Below, piece after piece: positions 20,487 through 25,786 of a stretch of DNA of 25,786 nt. The position numbers were made by a program, and so were the translations under genes. The notes under the pieces are model-generated. The model was not told the DNA's origin, searched no databases, and worked only from the letters and a program-made list of their open reading frames with translations. The stretch spans positions 1 to 25,786 of the forward strand of contig NAVB01000339.1 in NCBI GenBank assembly GCA_002179805.1, read 5' to 3'. How positions within the stretch are numbered: the stretch's first letter is position 1; every line of letters begins with the position of its first letter. Origin of the DNA: Acanthamoeba lenticulata (lineage: Eukaryota > Discosea > Longamoebia > Acanthamoebidae).

Positions 20487-21262
20487 TGGGCGCCTTTGTG
20501 GCCATTCTGCAAAACCATTCCCAACAAACCCCGACCGGCGCATCCTATTCTTGACAAAGCCAAACACCAACTCACAAGGGTTCAGGGAAATCGATTTGTT
20601 AATATAATCTCAATCTATTTGGTTCTGAATTGGGCTACCAATGTGTTCAAGAATTGTTCTGGTTGAGTGTGAGCAAAAATCCTTCATTTAATATTGCTCA
20701 ACATGTTAATGAGCTTAATAATCAAGGCCTTGATGTGAACCACAGCTTTGTTGGGCGCATTTTTCGCTCCTGGTTATGGAGTTGGAAACAGCCTTCTCAT
20801 ATCCAATCCCTCAAGTTTACTCACGAAAATATGACTTATTATTTTACTTGGATTTATGCCATTACAGGTGTGCCATGGATAAAGTTGAAGTTTTTGGATG
20901 AAGCTCATTTTTCTCAACGCCATTTGCGCCGAAATCAAGCTGTGGGACCCATTGGCCAACGTGTGAGCCTTGTCAATCATGGACCACACTTTTTCCATGA
21001 CTTTGTTGTTGAATTTGGCCGCCCCTGACAATCCATTTTATATCACATTTCGTGAGGAGAGCAACACTGAGTGGGATTATCTCCAGTTTATTGTTGATGC
21101 TGTCACTGCAGGGCGCCTTGTTGCTGGCGACCTATTGATTGTGGACAATGCCTCTATTCATGCCGGCCAAGCCATATGGCCACACCTTATGGCGCTGCTT
21201 ACAGCTCATGGCATCAAGTACCTTCCTTCCCTTCATGAACCGGGACGCAAGCCAAATGCAAG
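20487..21262 (+). pseudogene. Tc1/IS630-like DDE transposase relic, frameshifted and truncated
   Basis: The first frame (about 20547-21000) includes ILDKAKHQ..., a possible DNA-binding region (SVSKNPSFNIAQHVNELNNQGLDVNHSFVGRIFRSW) and the first catalytic Asp in IKLKFLDEAHFSQRHLRRNQAVGPIGQRVSLVNHG. The reading then moves to another frame near 20990-21028 and continues NTEWDYLQFIVDAVTAGRLVAGDLLIVDNASIHAGQAIWPHLMALLTAHGIKYLP, containing the second Asp in VDN. The normal ending (SPELNPIE with the third acidic residue) is replaced by the right inverted arm. Stops also occur near the N-terminus. The DDE enzyme family cuts and pastes DNA ends; this copy cannot be active. It is sandwiched between the inverted arms. 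Confidence 0.85.
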
Positions 21263-21501
21263 TCGAACACAATAAACGCAAGTTGAACGCAAGTTGAACG
21301 CAATAAACGCAATTTTTCTGTGAAAAAATCGCAATAAACGCTATAATCGCAATTTTTCTGCGAAAAAAAGCGATAAACGCCATAATCGCAATTTTCTTGC
21401 GAAAAAATTGCAATCTTCTTGCGAGATGAACGCGTTTATAACGCAGGGCCAAACGTGATTATTGCGATTATTGCAATTATTGCGTTTTCCGACCCATGTC
21501 C
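21244..21501 (-). repeat. Right arm: inverted copy of the left arm
   Basis: Reverse complement of this stretch starts GGACATGGGTCGGAAAACGC, follows the left arm through the shared non-repetitive core and the AACTTGCGTTTATTG units, and ends GGCTTGCGTCCC at the point where the transposase reading breaks off. The plus strand carries CCGACCCATGTCC at 21489-21501, in the same orientation as the near-identical motif that closes the left arm. Confidence 0.9.
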
Positions 21502-22020
21502 GCAGTAGTGCTGTTGGTTGCTCAAGCCGCCACAGCCGGAAGTAAAACAACTTCTTATCTCCAACATGTAGTAAAAACAGCAGATGGCCAACGCGAAAAA
21601 AGCCCCACCAGAACAATGCTAGGTTTGTCCACTCTGGGTGGCTTTTTCCCTTACTTTCTATTGCCTGCCACATCAATGGATTTACTACACCAGTGCGTCG
21701 CCTCAACACCCCTAGTGCCATCTCTTTCTCTGAGTGCTTTGCTCAGCATACCAGCCAAACCATGACAGCTGCAGCACCTTGAACACCCCACACAATTGCT
21801 CCTATTTTGTTTGATTGTCAAAGCTTTTAATTTGCCTTTTGGAAGCCTCCCCTTGCTAGTACAGCTAAGTTATTCAAGTCAATCATGGTGCCATTGACCA
21901 CACTTTTTCCATGACTTTGTTGTTGGAATTGGCTACCCCTGCCAATCCTCACAACACGAATTTTGCGAAACTTTTGGATGGTGTGCAAAAAATAAGCACA
22001 CAAGTCTTTTTGCTTTTCAG
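21502..22020. other. Spacer between the element and the FAS1 gene
   Basis: No gene is recognised. A minus-strand frame at 21341-21721 (HPEWTNLALFWWGFFRVGHLL) lies partly in the right arm and has no support. 21960-22020 is probably 3' UTR of the FAS1 gene. Confidence 0.4.
21880..21946 (+). mobile_element. Third transposase relic fragment
   Basis: TCAATCATGG, then CCACACTTTTTCCATGACTT and TGTTGTTG..TTGGC..CCCCTG.CAATCC match 20975-21034 of the larger relic, with a short insertion and a few substitutions. It therefore comes from a related but separate copy. Match ends within 70 bases. Confidence 0.85.
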
Positions 22021-24535
22021 TTACACCGACCCATTGATGACCTCGTAGTCATTGCGCTTGCGCTTGACATACCACACAACAGCCACAATAATGGCAGCCA
22101 GCAAAAGGATCCCTCCCATAGCACCAACAATGATCCAGCCGATGACTGCCTTGCTCAGTGAATCTGGGAAAGGTGCACCTTAATCAGCACAGAACAGGTT
22201 TTTCACGAAACATAAAAAAAGGCCTTGGGCTCTGGGAACGAACCATCAGAGGCCAGGGCCACCCCAAGGACTTGGTCGATTGCATAAACGTAGCCGTTGG
22301 CACCCACCGCTACATTGCCGATCACATGGGCTGCGCCCAGACGAGCGTAGCCATCAAGAGTGAGAGTACCATTCACAATGTGAACGGTTTTGTTGTTGAG
22401 CATGACCAAGCTCACGTTCTAGCACAGCCACACTTCCTGTCAACTGACGAGGCCAAGTTATACGAAGAGCCGGAGGAGGAGACAGACAAACCTGGGGGAG
22501 CGAAGGGAGTTGGTGCGGGAAAATGTGCGACTGCAACACCGTGGTGAGCTGTTCAGCAGTCCGGTAGTCGCTGTGGTCAGCCTTTCGCCAGGCCTCCTCG
22601 GAAGGCGCAAAGATTGTGTAGTTGCAGTTTTCTGCGCCACGACCACGATATTTGTGTGTAAACGAAGATAAGTTAGATGGAGAAAAAAAAAACGCGTTAG
22701 TTGGTGGAGTGGGCGAAAATTAACACGGACCATTCAAGCAGTGAGTAAGGTTTGCCTGCGCGAGAAGGCTCAACAAGGTTGTATCGTTGAGTCCGACCAG
22801 GATCTTTCGCAGCGTGAACACAAACGCATTGGGCACCAGAACCTAAGAAGCCGAAACGAGCAGTCAGCACAAGAATTCTTATTTTTAACTAAAAAAGGGT
22901 CCCAAACGACAAGTACCGTGCTGATGGTGTGCAGCACGCCGTCGGAAGCCAGCGTATCCACCGTCTCGACGCGAGCTGAAGTCGAGCTGCTGCTAAGCGT
23001 CACCTCGGCAGATCCGTTAACCGGCTGTGTGACCCCCACGACCGAGAGCAGCACGGGCGCGGAAAACCAAAGAGAAAAAACAGTGGAGCTGGTGAGATGA
23101 TGAAGCAAGCTCGACGCGAGCGGGTCGCGGATGGTAGTAAGTACACCCTCCCCCCTCCCCCTCCACGGGACTTCCAGCCCCCAGACCACCAGCACGCGGA
23201 GGGCAGTAGAAGAAGAAGAAGAAGAACAGGAGCTCCGCACCGATGACTTAGTAATAGTGAGCGAGTCACCGGCCAAGGTAGGCTCTGAGGTCGTGCCTTC
23301 GGGAATGTTCTGCGCGTAGAGAACCAGAGACCCGAGCACGTGGTACTTGAGCACCATTCTGCCGCCGGTTGACGCTCGTGAGCGTGTTGGCGTGGGAGGA
23401 GAGAGAGAGAGGGAGGGAGGGATGGTGGCGGGAAATTTTGGTACGCGAGGTCATCGTGAGAGCCGTTGACCCCCGAGGTCAGGTAGCCGAACAGGGCCGG
23501 ATTGGTTGCTTGAAGACTTGCGAAATCAGGTACGAACACCGTGATGCCGGCCCTGAAGTTTTCTCCCCCCGCCGCACCCCAATCTGCGAGTGAGACGACG
23601 GAGGGAGGAGCGAGAAGCGCGCGTGTCGGGAGAAGGCATACGGGAGGACGATATTGGCAGTCGCGCAGAGGGAGTTGAAGGTAGTGAAACCCTTGAGAGT
23701 TTGATTGAGCGGGCCGGGCAAGGGCAAGACCGACGGGAGCACATGAATCAAACCGTTATCCGCACGAATGTTGGCCTGCTCGACTCGCACGCCATTGATG
23801 TACACTGGAAAGCAACCCCAAATTTGTAAGTATAGGCAGCAGCGGAGAAGCGCAAGAAAAGAAAAGAAAAGAAATCGTGGGCACCCACCGGTTTCATTCA
23901 CGACTGAGACCTTGAGCTGCTGCATGCCGTTGTTCAAGGTGGGCAGTTGCAGAAGACTGGCCACGAGCAGCCCATTGGTAAGGCTGTCCGCGGGATGCTT
24001 CAGACACAACAAAAAAAAAGTTAGAAATAATGGGAAAAATGAAAAGAGAAGCACGCGTGAGCGGAGCAGCATGAGGCCAGAAATATGATAATCAACTACG
24101 CACCGAACCCTCAACAACATGATAGGCGAGCTGGGCCTCAGTCATGTTGATAGCGGCATTCTGATTCGTAGGGGCAAACACAGTGCTCGTAATAGTAGCG
24201 TTGTTGAGGCGGGCAGTCACTAGTGAAAGAGGGCGTTCAAAAAAAAATTAAAAAAAAACAAAAAAACTTCTACACGGCTGCGTTGTGGACAAGATCTTGG
24301 GTGTGTACGAATTGCAGAATTGTCAATGGAGGCTACAAAGTCGTGAAATCTCGTGTCATTGCGCAACACAGACAAAACAGTCCCCTGTGCTGACACACCT
24401 TCACAACACGTGAGACAACCAACAATTTATCATCATATGATGATTAACCTTAAAGAACATCAACTTACCGAAGGCACAAGAGCAGCATAGGGCCAAGAGC
24501 GCGACCAACCAAAGGGAAGAGGTAGGCGAAGGCAT
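22021..24535 (-). CDS. FAS1 (fasciclin) domain cell-surface protein, type I membrane protein, 11 exons
   Basis: Minus-strand exons 24535-24469, 24219-24104, 23997-23889, 23804-23642, 23552-23445, 23358-23241, 23024-22917, 22842-22731, 22631-22492, 22418-22244 and 22163-22021 join with every phase consistent to 452 residues. A signal peptide (LWLVALLALCCSCAFG) leads into three FAS1 domains: H1-type TVFAPTN (35-41) with NGLIHVLPSVL; FTTFNSLCATA..AGITVFVPDFA with YHVLG and SDGVLHTISTVLVP; and LLSLLAQANLTHCLNG..NYTIFAPSEEAW with NGYVYAIDQVLG. A membrane span (about 411-438) and short tail KRKRNDYEVINGSV follow. FAS1 proteins mediate cell-cell or cell-matrix adhesion; the many N-x-S/T sites fit a glycosylated exterior. 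Its last coding base is about 75 bases from the relic fragment at 21880-21946, so the repeat island borders its 3' UTR. Confidence 0.95.
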
Positions 24536-24718
24536 GGCGCGCAACGGAGGTGCAGCTCGATGGAGAGAGATGCTTGCAGCGAGGAGTTTTCGGACACCTC
24601 CTCCGACGAAATTACTTACGGTTGCGGCCAATGTAGGTATTTTTTGTATTTTGATTTTTGTATTTTTGGTTTTTTGGTTTTTGTCTGTACAGCGGACCGT
24701 CGTTGGCTTCCCTGACTT
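24536..24718 (-). promoter_or_regulatory. Spacer between the WD40 gene and the FAS1 gene
   Basis: Only 183 bases separate the stop of the WD40 gene from the start of FAS1 on the same strand. The plus strand is T-rich (24639-24684), giving A-rich sequence on the transcribed side. It must hold both the WD40 3' end signal and the FAS1 promoter. No defined motif was recognised. Confidence 0.35.
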
Positions 24719-25786
24719 TTACAAGGAAAACTCCTCTTCTACATCACCCTCCTCTTCACCATCAACGAGCTCCTCCACGAGGGGTGCGGCGTTTGGAGTG
24801 CCATACTCTGCAGTCCATTCGCGGAGGGCCCCGTCCCAAGATGTGGTGATGATACGAGGCTGGTGCGGATGCCACGCCACATCACGCACCACACGGTCCT
24901 GGCGATGGGTGTGAACAGGCAACGCAATTAGATAGAACGTGAGTTGGCCAAGAACAAATAAAAATAACACAAAACAAAACAAAAAAAAACAAATAAAAAA
25001 CAAATAAAAAAAGCTGAGCGTACGTGAGCGTGCAGACGAGCCACGATCTCAGTCGAAAGGAGATCATAGATGACGGCTGAGCCATCTTGAGAGCCGGAGA
25101 TGATGAACCGTTGCCCAGTGCTTGGTGGAGAGAAGTAGCAGCGCACCAGAGTTTGGAACACCTGCGACTCTCCCGCGCAAATCAGGCACCACAACAGACA
25201 GACCAGACACACCGGGGGCCGGAGCCGGCGAGCCGGAGAGAGAGAAAGAGAGAAAGAGCGTTTCTAGGCGGTAAGGCACCTTGTGACCCCGGTAAGTGCT
25301 GAGCGAGCAGTCGTGCGCATGGACCAGCTTACCACTGAGGATCTTGCGCTGGGTCGACGAGAAGTACTGCTCCCGGTAGCGGTAGTCGAACGTGGAGTTC
25401 CGCTCCAGGCCTCGGGCCTCCGGTCGCATGCACCGTAGATCCCACAGCTGCACGCGCGCGTGCCCATATTGCCACCGCCGCCAAGCGGCAGCATGTGGGA
25501 GAATTGAGGAAGAGAGAGGGCAAATAGAAGAGCAAGGTCAACCTCCAGTGCCCGTGTGTGTTGTGTGAACTGGCCACTGACTGGAGGAAGAGAGGAGAAG
25601 AAGGGGGGGGGGCATCGCACTTTGATCGACTGATCCTTGGAGTTGGTGATCAAGTATCGCCCGTCCCGCTTGGACGAAACGTGCGTGATGCCCTCCAGGT
25701 GGCCAACCAGCACACCCACGGGTTTGCCACCCTGGAGGGCACGCCGGTCCCACACCTTGCACAAGCAGTCTGCAGAGACGCCATCC
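24719..25786 (-). CDS. WD40-repeat protein, DCAF11/WDR23/LEC14B type, C-terminal part
   Basis: Minus-strand exons (window edge)-25621, 25447-25280, 25161-25024 and 24898-24719 join to about 216 residues: DCLCKVWDRR, GHLEGITHVSSKRDGRYLITNSKDQSIKLWDLR, then YRYREQYFSSTQRKILSGKLVHAHDCSLSTYRGHKVFQTLVRCYFSPPSTGQRFIISGSQDGSAVIYDLLSTEIVARLHAH, DRVVRDVAWHPHQPRIITTSWDGALREW and an acidic tail ending EEEFSL. The run GHxxGITxxxSKxDxRYLIxNSKDQxIKLWD and the HPxxPxIxxxSWDG ending are typical of DCAF11/WDR23, a substrate receptor of CUL4-DDB1 ubiquitin ligases (LEC14B in plants). The N-terminal part lies beyond the window. A G9 run (25604-25612 on the plus strand reads g's) is in the first intron seen. Confidence 0.92.

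Noticed and set aside
20114..20554. A 146-codon frame through the left arm (Leu/Arg/Ile repeats)
   Set aside because: It is a translation of the short repeat units; only its end overlaps the transposase relic, in the wrong frame.
24401..24631. An N-terminal extension of the FAS1 protein upstream of the chosen ATG (24535)
   Set aside because: The upstream frame has no ATG, and the signal peptide starts naturally right after the ATG at 24533-24535.

Overview
The window is eukaryotic nuclear DNA: gene-dense, GC-rich in exons, and full of short spliceosomal introns (about 50-150 bases, mostly GT-AG, with pyrimidine runs of CT/TCC before the acceptor). Sequence style (short intergenic spaces, many introns per gene, Ser/Pro-rich cell-surface proteins with one membrane span, a Ras/Ral-type GTPase, FAS1 proteins) suggests a free-living protist, and an Acanthamoeba-like amoebozoan fits best; that is an inference from style, not from a marker gene.

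Layout. 223-1554 (+): intronless translation termination factor eRF1. 2135-5133 (+): cytochrome P450, 11 exons. 5248-9149 (+): large surface protein with a right-handed beta-helix built from one-coil exons, a Ser/Pro stalk and a membrane anchor. 9195-10178: wreckage, including the frameshifted last exon of a sulfatase (-). 10671-11623 (+): Ras/Ral-like GTPase with unusual nucleotide-binding residues. 12159-16925 (+): pentatricopeptide-repeat (PPR) protein with about 16 exons, probably mitochondrial. 17022-18417 (+): alpha/beta-hydrolase-like protein that lacks the expected nucleophile and the C-terminal His region. 18418-22020: AT-richer, repeat-rich island with a broken Tc1/IS630-like DDE transposase lying between long inverted arms made of GCGATTATT-like units, plus dispersed fragments of related elements. 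22021-24535 (-): FAS1 (fasciclin) membrane protein with three FAS1 domains, 11 exons. 24719-25786 (-): C-terminal part of a WD40 protein of the DCAF11/WDR23/LEC14B type, running off the right edge.

Most exon borders below were set by hand by requiring that GT-AG (rarely GC-AG) borders keep the reading frame and the family motifs continuous; in six of the eight genes every intron phase closes, and exceptions are stated. The genes are unrelated housekeeping and surface functions rather than a pathway. No tRNA, rRNA, CRISPR or prokaryote-type operon is seen. The most unusual parts are the inverted-arm element at 20129-21501, the phase-1 one-coil exon series in the beta-helix gene, and the substitutions and deletion in the Ras-like GTPase.
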